Source of the DNA: Trebonia kvetii
GTDB lineage: Bacteria; Actinomycetota; Actinomycetes; Streptosporangiales; Streptosporangiaceae
DNA length: 64,000 nt
NCBI RefSeq assembly: GCF_007827045.1
Contig: NZ_RPFW01000004.1
Location: 186,001-250,000, forward strand
Direction of reading: 5' to 3'
In this document: positions 8,721 to 17,112 of the stretch, in pieces
How positions within the stretch are numbered: the stretch's first letter is position 1
Layout of the letters: the number at the start of each line of letters is the position of its first letter
Notes under the pieces: generated by a model
Told to the model about the DNA's origin: nothing
The model's input: the letters and a program-made list of their open reading frames with translations, nothing else
Databases searched by the model: none
Program-made: the position numbers and the translations under genes

Positions 8721-10294
8721 TGTCCCGAAGGTCCAAGCTCGTTGCGCTCGCCGCGGCAGGCGCCGCGGCGCTCGTGCTGAGCGCCTGCGGCGGCTCGTCC
8801 GGCGGCGGAGGCGGCGGCAGTGCCCCGGCCCCTGCGGAGAAGACGTTGCACTTGTCGTTCCTACAGGACCCGGGCCAGCCGCCGGACCCGGACATCTTCT
8901 ACGCCGGGCAGGGCCTGCTGCTCACCACCAACCTCTACGACGGCCTGCTCATGTACAAGCCGGGCACGGCCACGCCGACGCTCGAGCCGGCCCTGGCGAC
9001 CAAGTGGAGCGAGAACGCCAACCACACGGTGTTCACCTTCACCCTGCGGCGGGGGGTGAAATTCCACGACGGGACGCCGTTCACCTCCGCTGCGGTCAAG
9101 CCGTCCTTCGACCGGCGCCTGGCGGTCAACCAGGGCCCGGCCTACATGGTCGCGGACGTCAAGTCCGTCACCACCCAGGGCGCCTACAACGTCACCATCA
9201 CCCTCAACCACCCGGACGCCGCGTTCCTCGCGTACCTGGCGTGCGCGTACGGCCCCAAGATGGAGAGCCCGACGGGCCTGGCCAAGTACGCGGGCACCGA
9301 TCACGACCAGAAGTACCTCACCGGGCACGACCTGGGCACCGGTCCGTATGAGCTCACCGACGCCAAGGTCGGGTCGCACTACGCGCTGAAGGCCAACCCC
9401 GACTACTGGGGCCAGAAGCCGTACTTCACGAACGTCGACATCCCGGTGATCACCGACTCGTCCGCCCAGCAGCTGCAGTTCAACAACGGCGACCTCGCCG
9501 CCATCCTGCACGACATCCCGTCCTCGGCGGTGAAGACGTACCTGGCCAACGATAAGATCCAGAGCTTCACGCTGCCGACGATGATGTCCGAGTACATTTA
9601 CCTGAACCCGAACAACGAGATCCTCAAGGACCGGGCGACGCGGTTGGCGGTGCAGCAGGCGATCGACCTGAAGTCGATCGTCGAGGAGGCCTACTACGGC
9701 CGGGGCACGGTCGCCACGCAGGTCTACCCGGCCAACATGATGTCGGTCAACGACGCCAAGCAGGACATCAACTACGACCCGTCCGTCCTGAAGGGCATGG
9801 TCGGCAGCCTGCCGACGAAGTCAATCACGATCGGCTACGACTCGAGCCAGCCCGACAGCCAGATCGTCGCGAGCCTGATGCAGACCGAACTGGCCGCGGA
9901 CGGCCTGGATGCCAAGGTGCAGTCCTACCCGACGTCGGAGATCTTCGGCTGGGTCGGCAACCCGAAGGGGGCACCGGACATCCTGGCCACGCCGGGCTGG
10001 CCGGACGCGCCGTCGCCGTACACCTGGGCGCACATCAGCTTCGACAAGGGCGCCGGCCTGAACTACTTCGACTGCTCCGACCCGGCCACCAGCGCCGCCA
10101 TCGCCGAGGCCAAAACGACGGGTTCGGACGCCGAATTCTCCGCGGCCGCCGAGGACGCGCTGAAGACGGGCTGCTGGCTCAACGGCGTGTTCATCAAGGA
10201 CTTCATGGTCGCCCAGCCCTGGCTCAAGGGGGTCGCACAGGCGCACGTCGTCTCGGACCCGAACGACCTACTGATCAACTACCTGTCGGCCTAG
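8720..10294 (+). CDS. ABC transporter substrate-binding lipoprotein (SBP family 5)
   Basis: A 524-residue extracytoplasmic receptor. It has a lipoprotein signal peptide with lipobox LSAC and a Gly/Ser-rich linker after the Cys, followed by the family-5 pattern: YDGLLMYKPG, ATKWSENANHTVFTFTLRRG, VKFHDGTPFTSAAV, GTGPYEL and ANPDYWG. It would deliver substrate to the two permeases encoded upstream. The ATG at 8720 overlaps the preceding stop, confirming the operon. The ligand cannot be read from sequence. Confidence 0.92.
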   Translation: MSRRSKLVALAAAGAAALVLSACGGSSGGGGGGSAPAPAEKTLHLSFLQDPGQPPDPDIFYAGQGLLLTTNLYDGLLMYKPGTATPTLEPALATKWSENANHTVFTFTLRRGVKFHDGTPFTSAAVKPSFDRRLAVNQGPAYMVADVKSVTTQGAYNVTITLNHPDAAFLAYLACAYGPKMESPTGLAKYAGTDHDQKYLTGHDLGTGPYELTDAKVGSHYALKANPDYWGQKPYFTNVDIPVITDSSAQQLQFNNGDLAAILHDIPSSAVKTYLANDKIQSFTLPTMMSEYIYLNPNNEILKDRATRLAVQQAIDLKSIVEEAYYGRGTVATQVYPANMMSVNDAKQDINYDPSVLKGMVGSLPTKSITIGYDSSQPDSQIVASLMQTELAADGLDAKVQSYPTSEIFGWVGNPKGAPDILATPGWPDAPSPYTWAHISFDKGAGLNYFDCSDPATSAAIAEAKTTGSDAEFSAAAEDALKTGCWLNGVFIKDFMVAQPWLKGVAQAHVVSDPNDLLINYLSA

Positions 10295-10346
10295 CCGATG
10301 TGCACCGAGCGAAACCCGTGGAGTGAGCAGTGAGCCGGAGTGAGCA

Positions 10347-11159
10347 GTGAGCGGGGGCGTCAAGAAGATCATCCTGCTGACGCTCGGCTGGGAGGAGCTG
10401 CCGAAGTCGATCTCGGTCTTCGGCGCTCCTCCCGAGCAGCGGATGCGCGAGCCCGTCCCCGGCGTGCTGCTGGAGACCGACGGCGGCTGGCTGCTGCTGG
10501 ACACCGGCTTCAACACGGCGCTCGTCCGGGACCCCTGGCTGTACAAGCGGTACTTCCCGGCGGTCGACTACCGGCCCGTCCTGCCCGGACCGGGTGAGCC
10601 GATCGAGGAAGGGCTGGCCGCGGTTGGCGTCGACATCGACGACATCCACGGCGTCGCACTGTCGCACCTGCACCACGACCACGCCGGCGGCCTGAAGCTG
10701 TTCGCCGGGCGGGTGCCGGTGCACATGCAGCAGCGCGAGTTCGACTTCGGCATGGCGCCGGGGTACGACATGGAGAGGTACGCGCTGAACAAGGTCGACT
10801 ACGACGACCCGCGCATCGAGTGGCAGCTCACTGACGGTGAGGGCCAAATCGCGCCGGGCGTCACGGTGATCCCGACCTACGGGCACACGCCTGGGCACCA
10901 GTCGTTCCTGGTTGAGCTTGACTCCTCCGTCGGCGGCGGGGGATTCGTCTTCGCCTTCGACGCGGCCGACCTCACCGAGAACATCGAACAGGAGCTTCCG
11001 ATCGGTGGTGTCGTCGGCATCGACCCGCGGGAGACCGTGGAGCCGATCCGGCGGTTGAAGAAGCTGGCGCGCGACAAGGGGTATCCGCTCATCCCCGGCC
11101 ATGACCCGCACGTCTGGCCGGCGATGACGGAGGCCTTCGCCGACAAGTTCGGTGCTTGA
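10347..11159 (+). CDS. Metallo-beta-lactamase-fold hydrolase (AHL lactonase-like)
   Basis: A 270-residue metallohydrolase with two-zinc ligands: LSHLHHDHAGG (HxHxDH), TYGHTPGHQSF, FDAADLTENI and a late PGHDPHVWP. Architecture and spacing match N-acyl-homoserine lactonase/lactone hydrolases of the MBL superfamily. It begins with GTG 53 bp after the binding-protein stop and probably ends the rightward operon. In this context it may open a cyclic amide or lactone intermediate rather than quench quorum signals (inference). Confidence 0.85.
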   Translation: MSGGVKKIILLTLGWEELPKSISVFGAPPEQRMREPVPGVLLETDGGWLLLDTGFNTALVRDPWLYKRYFPAVDYRPVLPGPGEPIEEGLAAVGVDIDDIHGVALSHLHHDHAGGLKLFAGRVPVHMQQREFDFGMAPGYDMERYALNKVDYDDPRIEWQLTDGEGQIAPGVTVIPTYGHTPGHQSFLVELDSSVGGGGFVFAFDAADLTENIEQELPIGGVVGIDPRETVEPIRRLKKLARDKGYPLIPGHDPHVWPAMTEAFADKFGA

Positions 11160-11333
11160 CCTCCGTATCGACGCCGCCGCGGAGATGTACCGCCTGAGCG
11201 CTGCCCGCAGCCAAGCCCATAGACATATTTGCAGTTCAGGCGAATTTAGCGATGTGTCCGAGGCCCAAGGCCTACCAATCGGGCATGCTAGCGATATCGC
11301 GCTGACCAGGACTTTTGCGGTCGGTGGTGTCCG

Positions 11334-11731
11334 GTGACAACTGCTGATCGGGTCATTCGGTGGACGACCGCGGGGGCGGTGGTCGGAGTCGCGGCGGTCG
11401 CTGCGGTGGCATCCTACGAGCACGCTTATGCCCTAGTCCGGGCCCATGGCGAGGCGGGGTTGACAGGTCGGCTGCTTCCGCTGACGGTGGACGGGCTGAT
11501 CAGCGCGAGCTCGATGGTGATGCTCGACTCGGCGCGGCGCAAGGTCCCGGTTCCGCCACTGGCACGGTGCCTGCTGGGCCTGGGTATCGCGCGCAGGCTG
11601 CTGAGGAGTTCGCGGGTGAGGTGGCGGCCGGGTGAGTGCCCTCGGTGCGGGCGATCCGCGCCCGGTTGCACGTCGGGCAGGCACGTGCGCAGCGGGTCCG
11701 CGAATACCTGGCAGCGCTTGCCAACGCGTAG
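11334..11731 (+). pseudogene. Broken DUF2637 (SpdB-type plasmid-transfer) gene
   Basis: The 5' part encodes a DUF2637 protein: WTTAGAVVGVAAVAAVAS, YEHAYALVRAHGE, LLPLTVDGLISASSMVMLD and PVPPLARCLLGLGI. DUF2637 proteins accompany integrative and conjugative plasmids of actinomycetes. After about residue 82 the helices that should follow are missing. The frame then runs into unrelated Arg-rich sequence to 11780. In another frame, from about 11600, the expected C-terminal tail reappears (AQAAEEFAGEVAAG, an in-frame TGA, then VPSVRAIRARLHVG and RVREYLAALANA). So there is an internal deletion, a frameshift and a nonsense codon. The GTG at 11334 overlaps a short upstream frame (11152-11337) that may be a remnant of the preceding element gene. 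Confidence 0.7.
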
Positions 11732-11870
11732 GAAAGGCCAGCTCAGGATCAATCCAGCGACGACTGCAGCGCGCACGTAGCCGCCGATCGCGATCATTCC
11801 GGCCGGCCGTCCAGACCAGGTGGCAGCCCCGAACAACGGGCCTATGGCGCTGTCGACCAGCAATTATCGA
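11732..11870. other. Short gap in decayed element
   Basis: No intact gene is seen. On the minus strand a hydrophobic stretch (AGMIAIGGYVRAAVVAGLIL, about 11755-11815) reads like a fragment of a membrane protein, but nothing defines a start, a stop or a family. Confidence 0.3.
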
Positions 11871-12869
11871 TCAGTCCGTCCGAGCGCGGCCGCCTGAATA
11901 CGACGACAGTTCGCCCCGGCGCGACCACCAGGCCTCAGCAGCGGTCATTGCGCTCTCGGCCTCGCGGATGCCGTCCCCCACGAGTCCTGCGGTGGCAGCC
12001 CAGTGCAAGGGGATAAGGGCCAGAGCCCCGGGGAGCCAACGGTGCTCGTCGCGAGTCAGCGGTTCCGGAGCCGTGCCTTCGTAGGCGTCGAGCAGTCGTC
12101 GCGGCTCGAGCAGTCCGCCGCTCTGCGCGACGTGGTTCAGGCTGCCCGCGATGTCGTACAGCCGCTCCCTGACCCTCGCGAAATCCAGGTCGAAGGTGGC
12201 CCATGAGCCGTCTGGCAGTTCTCCCGCGTTGCCCAGTTTGTAGTCCCCGTGAATCGGAACGCATGGCAGTTCGACCTCCTTCCCGAGCTTGGAGAGCTCG
12301 CCAGTCAGCTGGCGCATCCGACGCACGACCGGCTCGCTGCCGGGTCCGAGCCTGCGGCGTGTGAAGCCGACCGAGTAACGCAGTTGCCCGAGTGTTCTGT
12401 GGTCGTCGAGGGGTTCGGGCGGACTGGGCTCCCAGACTGCTTTGAGCGCAGTGTGAACACGTCCGAGCTCCTCGAACAGGCGGAGGGAGGAGTCCTTGCC
12501 GGCCGGTGGCTGGACGTGATCGATGAACTCCTCAAGCTCAGCCCAACGATCAGCGACCCTCAGCAGGTCGCCGCCGGAAATCCGAATCGGCCGGGCGACG
12601 CGGACTTGCGTCCGCCCGAGCCGCTCCCGCAGGCGCCGCAGTCCCGCTACCCGTCCGCGGCGGACCCAGGGCCTGTGAACCCGGAGGACAAGCGGCGGCT
12701 CAGCGTCTATCCGCACGTTGAGGTTGAACTCACCGCCGATGTCTGCCCATCCGGCCCCTCGCGCGACGCGGGCGATCAAGGCCGAGATGGCCGGGTCATC
12801 TGGGCTGGCTCTGGGTCCGAACCAGCGCGGCAAGGGAGGGGGAGAGGTCGAAGCTTCGATTCCGGTCAT
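11871..12869 (-). CDS. Phosphotransferase of the APH/choline kinase-like family
   Basis: About 332 residues from the ATG at 12869 (MTGIEASTSPPPLPRW); a longer reading to 12932 is Arg-rich and less likely. The catalytic loop is IHGDYKLGN (HxDxxxxN) and the metal Asp follows as ATFDLDFARVRERLYDIA, the pattern of aminoglycoside/homoserine-type kinases. The N-lobe segment PPLVLRVHRP supplies the probable ATP-binding Lys/Arg region. The substrate is unknown, and resistance should not be assumed. It lies inside the degraded integrated element with no partner genes. Confidence 0.75.
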   Translation of the reverse strand: MTGIEASTSPPPLPRWFGPRASPDDPAISALIARVARGAGWADIGGEFNLNVRIDAEPPLVLRVHRPWVRRGRVAGLRRLRERLGRTQVRVARPIRISGGDLLRVADRWAELEEFIDHVQPPAGKDSSLRLFEELGRVHTALKAVWEPSPPEPLDDHRTLGQLRYSVGFTRRRLGPGSEPVVRRMRQLTGELSKLGKEVELPCVPIHGDYKLGNAGELPDGSWATFDLDFARVRERLYDIAGSLNHVAQSGGLLEPRRLLDAYEGTAPEPLTRDEHRWLPGALALIPLHWAATAGLVGDGIREAESAMTAAEAWWSRRGELSSYSGGRARTD

Positions 12870-13085
12870 GGCAATGGCCCACCAGCGCACACGGGGAAGG
12901 GCCGGCCGGCGAGCATGGCGCAATCTTGCCACGGCTGTGTCTGACGCACCCCGACCGAAAGCGCACTAGCCCGGGCCGTCCTGAGGTCGTTGGCGCTTCA
13001 CATCAGCTTGCTTCGATTCGGCGATCGGCGCGCCTGGGCCGATCAGTGACAAAGCTTGCGGTATCGCATCATGCCCGAATGGTTC

Positions 13086-13110
13086 GTGTCCGAGAGGAAC
13101 ACGAACTCGC
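13086..13110 (-). repeat. Degenerate tRNA-like 3' end, copy 1
   Basis: Plus-strand GTGTCCGAGAGG followed by ACACGAACTC, i.e. a minus-strand T-arm-like GAGTTCGTG and an acceptor CTCGGACAC. It parallels the copy at 13185. No 5' half is recognisable, so it looks like an attachment-site or decay remnant. Confidence 0.4.
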
Positions 13111-13184
13111 GCGCCTGTGACCTGCACATATGCGTGACCATCTGACCATGGAGATGGATAATCGCAGGTCAGAGCCATGGATTT

Positions 13185-13256
13185 GTGTCCGAGGGGGGAC
13201 TTGAACTCCCCTCTCCCACTTCGCAGGAGGCGCGCTCGGGAGTGAAGCTCCCGGAC
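13185..13256 (-). pseudogene. tRNA-like remnant, copy 2 (tRNA-Leu-like 3' half)
   Basis: On the minus strand the ends GTCCGGG and CTCGGAC pair over seven positions with one wobble, and a T-arm GGGAGTTCAAGTCCCCC follows a CTCCT/GGGAG stem with a 7-nt loop GCGAAGT. The 3' half resembles actinomycete tRNA-Leu genes. The D-arm lacks the conserved GG, position 33 is C rather than T, and the T stem has a mismatch, so it is not a functional tRNA. It may be a relic of a tRNA-targeted att site. Confidence 0.45.
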
Positions 13257-13546
13257 GCTACAAGTGCATAACTCAGTCTGCCCGGCGTGGCTCATTCTGA
13301 TCGCTCAGGCTGGTGCGCAGTCCGCGAAGGAACACTCCCAGCAACGCCCATGCGTGGTTTGACCGCGGAGCGGCACGCCATCTGGTCTCATGACGGCAAC
13401 CTCGATGGCGCCCGATAGGCGCCCAAGTCAGCCAGTCGTTGAGCATCCTGCCTGGTCAGCACACGGTTGTTTTGTTCACTGAAAAGCGGAAGGTCGGCGC
13501 TCACAACCTTATGATCAGACGCAGTCCCGACCGAAAAGTTTGAGGA

Positions 13547-14680
13547 CTAGCCAAATAGTTGATCCATTACCTCGGCGCCCTTGACCAGCACCGGCCGGAG
13601 CTCCCTCCGGTATACGACTTCTGTTGTCCGTGAACTCGAGTGACCAACCAGTCGTGCGATCTCCTCCACCGGCACGCCCGAGGCCGACAGGAGGCTGACG
13701 AAGCTTGTGCGCAGCTCGCGGGGCGCCCAGCCATCTTCAAGGCCTGCAGCCGCGCAGATGGACTTGAAGGACCGCCTGACATTCGCCGCGTCCAAAGGCG
13801 TGCCGAGCGCGGTGGCGAAGACAAGACCTTCCTCCCTCCAGAGTTCACCGGCGGCCAGCCTGTCCTCGTCTTGCCGAATGCGGTGCTCGCGCAGTGCCTC
13901 GACGACCGCCTGAGGCAGTCCAAGCGTCCGGCGAGACTTGGCAGTCTTCGTGTCGCCGCCGAGGCGCACCGACCGCCACACCGCGATGCTTCCCGCGTCC
14001 AGGTCGACGTGATCCCAGCGAAGCGCTCTGGCCTCCTCAGTCCGGACGCCGGTCAGCAAGCACAGGACGACATAGGCGCCCAGTCTGGATGTCCGGGCTG
14101 CCCGCAGGACGGCGGCTGCCTGGTCCGCAGTCAGGGCCTTGCTCGGCCTTCCCGACTGACCTTTCGGGGTGTCCACCAAAGCCGCGGCGTTATGCATAAC
14201 GTGACGGTTAGCCTCGGCATGGCGGATGGCCCGGGTCAATGCATTGTGTGCGAGCGTCACTGTGCGGCTGGAATAATCCTGCCCGAGATACGCCAGGGCG
14301 CGGCGTACGTCGTGCGCTGTCAGCTTCCGCAGTTCGACGTCCCCGATGATGGCAGTGACCAGCTTCAGGACGCCACGGTTGAGCCCGACGGTCTTCGCTG
14401 ATCGGCCGTCAAGGCCCTCGGTAAGCCAGTCGTCCGCGGCCCGCCGGACCGTGTAGGCGCGCTCGGGTTGCACGCCGGAGTCCCGTTCGGCCTGGAGTTG
14501 CTTGAGCTTCTCGACGACCTCGGCCCGCGTGCGGCCGGAGACCTTGTGCCGCCGCCACGTCTTCCCATCGGGGCCGTATCCGAGGGAAACCGCGCCGTAC
14601 CAGCGGCCCTAGGCCTCGTCCTTGTAAATGGATCCTTCGTTGCGCCCGCGACGCCGGGCACCGGAGCCGTGACCACCCAT
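13547..14680 (-). pseudogene. Tyrosine site-specific integrase, interrupted by in-frame TAG
   Basis: Catalytic domain features are all visible: box I Arg in TGVRTEEARAL, Lys in TKTAKSRRTL, the RELRTS box II variant typical of actinomycete element integrases, LVGHSSS and the tyrosine in TEVVYRREL. The full-length frame starts at ATG 14680 (MGGHGSGARRRGRNEGSIYK) and contains the arm-binding N-terminal domain (GRWYGAVSLGYGPDGKTW), but codon 24 is TAG at 14609-14611. An uninterrupted 308-codon frame runs from a GTG at 14473, so a protein lacking the N-terminal domain could be made. It sits 66 bp from the 3' end of tRNA-Ala, the classic target arrangement. No excisionase is seen next to it. Confidence 0.8.
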
Positions 14681-14745
14681 GCATCAAGGGTAAACAGTCG
14701 CTTGCTCCCGGATGGTCATGATCGGGTACCAGCAGGCCTCTGACC

Positions 14746-14821
14746 TGGTGGAGCTAAGGGGATTCGAACCCCTGACCTTCTGCATGCCATGCAGACGCGC
14801 TACCAGCTGCGCCATAGCCCC
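14746..14821 (-). tRNA. tRNA-Ala (anticodon GGC), CCA encoded
   Basis: The minus strand folds to a full cloverleaf: acceptor GGGGCTA/TAGCTCC with one G-T wobble, D-arm with GCGCAGCTGGTAGCGC, anticodon stem TCTGC/GCAGA with loop ATGGCAT (anticodon GGC), T-arm GGGGTTCGAATCCCC, discriminator A and encoded CCA. It is the probable integration target of the adjacent int-bearing element, whose integrase lies just downstream of its 3' end. Confidence 0.95.
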
Positions 14822-14942
14822 GCACGCTCACAAGACGTCCCGTTGAGGACCGCCCCGCGAGGTGGAACGTCGTTAGCATACAGGGTCCCTGGGCATGTGT
14901 CGTACTCGATCGTCACCAAGCAAGGGGCCTACCCTGAGACGA

Positions 14943-16094
14943 GTGAGCAACCAGGGACCCGAAGCAGCCGGCCGCGACCCGCACCTGAACACTCCGACGG
15001 GCAAGCCGCGCGCCCGTTCCGTCGGCCTGAAGCACCGTGGCATCCCCGGACCGCACAACGCGATCACCGACGTGCCTGGCGTCGAGGTCGGCTACCAGAC
15101 CCTCATCGAGGGCGAGAACGTCAGGACCGGGGTCACCGCCATCCACCCGCGCGGCAAGGCCAACCCGGGCGACCCGGTGGCGGCCGGCTACTTCAGCCTG
15201 AACGGCAACGGCGAGCTCACCGGCGTCTCCTGGATCGAAGAGTCGGGCACCTGCCAGGGGCCGGTAACGATAACGAATACGCACGCGGTCGGCATCGCGC
15301 ACGCCGGCGTCGTCGCCTGGATGAATCAGGACCATCCGGAACTTACCGACGTCTGGCTGCTCCCGATGGCGGGAGAGACGTGGGACGGCTACCTCAACGA
15401 CATCAACGGCCATCATGTCAACGAGGAACACGTCATCCAGGCCTTGCGAGGCGCGACCAGCGATCAGCCCGACGAGGGCAGCGTCGGCGGCGGCACCGGC
15501 ATGAACTGCTACCAGTTCAAGGGAGGCAACGGCACCGCGTCCCGCCGGGTCGGCTACGCGGACACCATCTATACCGTGGGCGTCTTCCTGCAGGCCAACT
15601 TCGGCCGCCGCGACGAGCTCACGCTCACCGGCGTTTACCTCGGCGAAGAGCTCAAGGGTGACAATCCGATGAGCGAAACAAGAGCGAGCCCGCCGCCGGG
15701 GGGCGGCTCGGTGATCGCGGTCGTCGCCACGGACGCGCCGCTGTTTCCGCACCAGTGCAAGGCTCTCGCCCGCCGGGTTTCCCTCGGCCTGGCCAGGACC
15801 GGGACTAGCAGTTCGCACTTTTCCGGCGACATCTTCCTCGCGATATCCACCGCCAATCCGGGCGCGTTTACCGACAGCGACCTTGCTCGACTGCGGCCGG
15901 GCGGGTATAACCAGCTCACCTTCATTCCGTGGGGCAACCTCGACCCGTTCTACGAGGCCGTCGTTCAGGCCACGGAAGAGGCCGTGGCCAACGCGCTCAT
16001 CGCCAACGAGGACATGACCGGCCGCGACGGCCATCGCACGCCCGCCCTGCCGCGGCGCCGGCTCGCCGAGATCTTGGCCGCGGCCAGGCGCTGA
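14943..16094 (+). CDS. P1 (S58/DmpA) family peptidase
   Basis: About 383 residues from a GTG at 14943; an ATG-led extension to 14895 is less likely. The protein belongs to the self-processing DmpA/L-aminopeptidase-D-Ala-esterase family. It has the N-terminal GIPGPHNAITDVPGVEVGY, central ITNTHAVGIAHAG and the conserved GSVGGGTGMNC then FKGGNGTASRRVGY region that contains the autocleavage site and nucleophilic Ser in relatives. Length fits the family (350-390). It is monocistronic, downstream of tRNA-Ala in the opposite direction. It cleaves small N-terminal amino acids in relatives; the substrate here is unknown. Confidence 0.88.
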   Translation: MSNQGPEAAGRDPHLNTPTGKPRARSVGLKHRGIPGPHNAITDVPGVEVGYQTLIEGENVRTGVTAIHPRGKANPGDPVAAGYFSLNGNGELTGVSWIEESGTCQGPVTITNTHAVGIAHAGVVAWMNQDHPELTDVWLLPMAGETWDGYLNDINGHHVNEEHVIQALRGATSDQPDEGSVGGGTGMNCYQFKGGNGTASRRVGYADTIYTVGVFLQANFGRRDELTLTGVYLGEELKGDNPMSETRASPPPGGGSVIAVVATDAPLFPHQCKALARRVSLGLARTGTSSSHFSGDIFLAISTANPGAFTDSDLARLRPGGYNQLTFIPWGNLDPFYEAVVQATEEAVANALIANEDMTGRDGHRTPALPRRRLAEILAAARR

Positions 16095-16192
16095 GAAATT
16101 GAAGGAGCTGACGGTCAACGTTCAGCCACCCAGGGACACCCGTTGTTCGCTATGTGTCGATATACTCGTTCGTTACCGTTAACCGTGCGTCC

Positions 16193-17083
16193 ATGTCGCA
16201 CGCGGGCGCAGGGGGAGCGAGTTCGATGGCACCTTCATCTCCGGTGTCTCGTCCCGGCTGGGTCAACGCGATGAACGCCCTGACCGGATCGGGCGGTGCG
16301 ACGCGGAAGTCGCCTGTCGAGATCTTCGCGACCGCGGCGTCGGTCGTCACCCACAGCCCCTACGGGCACGCGACAGGCATCAAGCACGGCAAGCTCGGCC
16401 GCTGGACCGATGGCGTGGAGGCGCTGCGCGTGCAGCGCGTCGAGTTCGCCGCCTCCTGGGCGGCGCACAACGATCGCGTGCTCCGCGATCGCGAACGCGC
16501 GCTCAGCAGGGGTGACCAGCCCGAGCCGCTGTGGGTCGCCCTCGGCGACTCCACCGCGCAGGGTCTCGGCGCGCCGGACCCGAACGCCGGCTACGTCGGC
16601 CAGACGCTCCGCCAACTGCGCCACACCACCGGCCAGCACTGGCGGGTGCTGAACCTGTCCGTCTCCGGTGCGCTTATCCGCGACGTGCTCGCCGACCAGC
16701 TGCCGCAACTCCAGGCCTATGACTTCAAGCCGGACCTCGTCACCTGCGGTGCGGGTGTGAACGACATCCTCTTCAGCCCGGGCAAGCTGTTCGGCGACCT
16801 GCGCACGCTGCTCGCGGAGGTCCCGGACAACACCGTCATGCTCGACCTGCCACTGCTGTCCGGCTTCTGGTGGATCGTCGGTCACATGAGCGTGCCGTAC
16901 ATCAGCCGCGTCAACCGTGTCATCCGCGAGGTCGCGACCGAGCGCAGCCTCCGCGTCGCCGAGGTCAGCAAGCACTTCACCGCCCCGTGGGTCGGCAAGT
17001 TCTCCGTCGACAACTTCCACCCCAGCCAGGACGGCTACCGCGACTGGGCCCGCGCCCTCACCGCCGCCCTCCCTGCGACGTAA
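16193..17083 (+). CDS. SGNH/GDSL-family hydrolase
   Basis: About 296 residues. The SGNH blocks are in order: block I ALGDSTAQGLG (nucleophile Ser), Gly in the NLSVSGALIRD region, block III TCGAGVNDI (Asn oxyanion) and block V VDNFHPSQDGY with Asp and His. The N-terminal about 80 residues have no recognisable domain and no signal peptide, so it is probably a cytoplasmic esterase/lipase. The ORF is open from 16154, and the internal ATG at 16193 was preferred. Relatives are common single-copy genes in actinomycetes. Confidence 0.85.
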   Translation: MSHAGAGGASSMAPSSPVSRPGWVNAMNALTGSGGATRKSPVEIFATAASVVTHSPYGHATGIKHGKLGRWTDGVEALRVQRVEFAASWAAHNDRVLRDRERALSRGDQPEPLWVALGDSTAQGLGAPDPNAGYVGQTLRQLRHTTGQHWRVLNLSVSGALIRDVLADQLPQLQAYDFKPDLVTCGAGVNDILFSPGKLFGDLRTLLAEVPDNTVMLDLPLLSGFWWIVGHMSVPYISRVNRVIREVATERSLRVAEVSKHFTAPWVGKFSVDNFHPSQDGYRDWARALTAALPAT

Positions 17084-17112
17084 CCAGCCAGAAGGCCAGC
17101 GCCAGTGCCAGG

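Larger units (their letters stand above)
12870..13546. other. Gene-poor segment of the integrated element
   Basis: No convincing protein gene is seen between the phosphotransferase and the integrase. The segment carries two tRNA-like 3' ends (annotated separately) about 99 bp apart and otherwise lower-quality, frame-broken sequence. Minus-strand translation across it gives tell-tale T-arm peptides (SPLGH, VPLGH), not a coherent protein. Confidence 0.5.

Noticed and set aside
11250-11262. Third GTGTCCGAGG occurrence as an att core
   Set aside because: Only about 10 bases match and the tRNA-like continuation is absent; likely chance.
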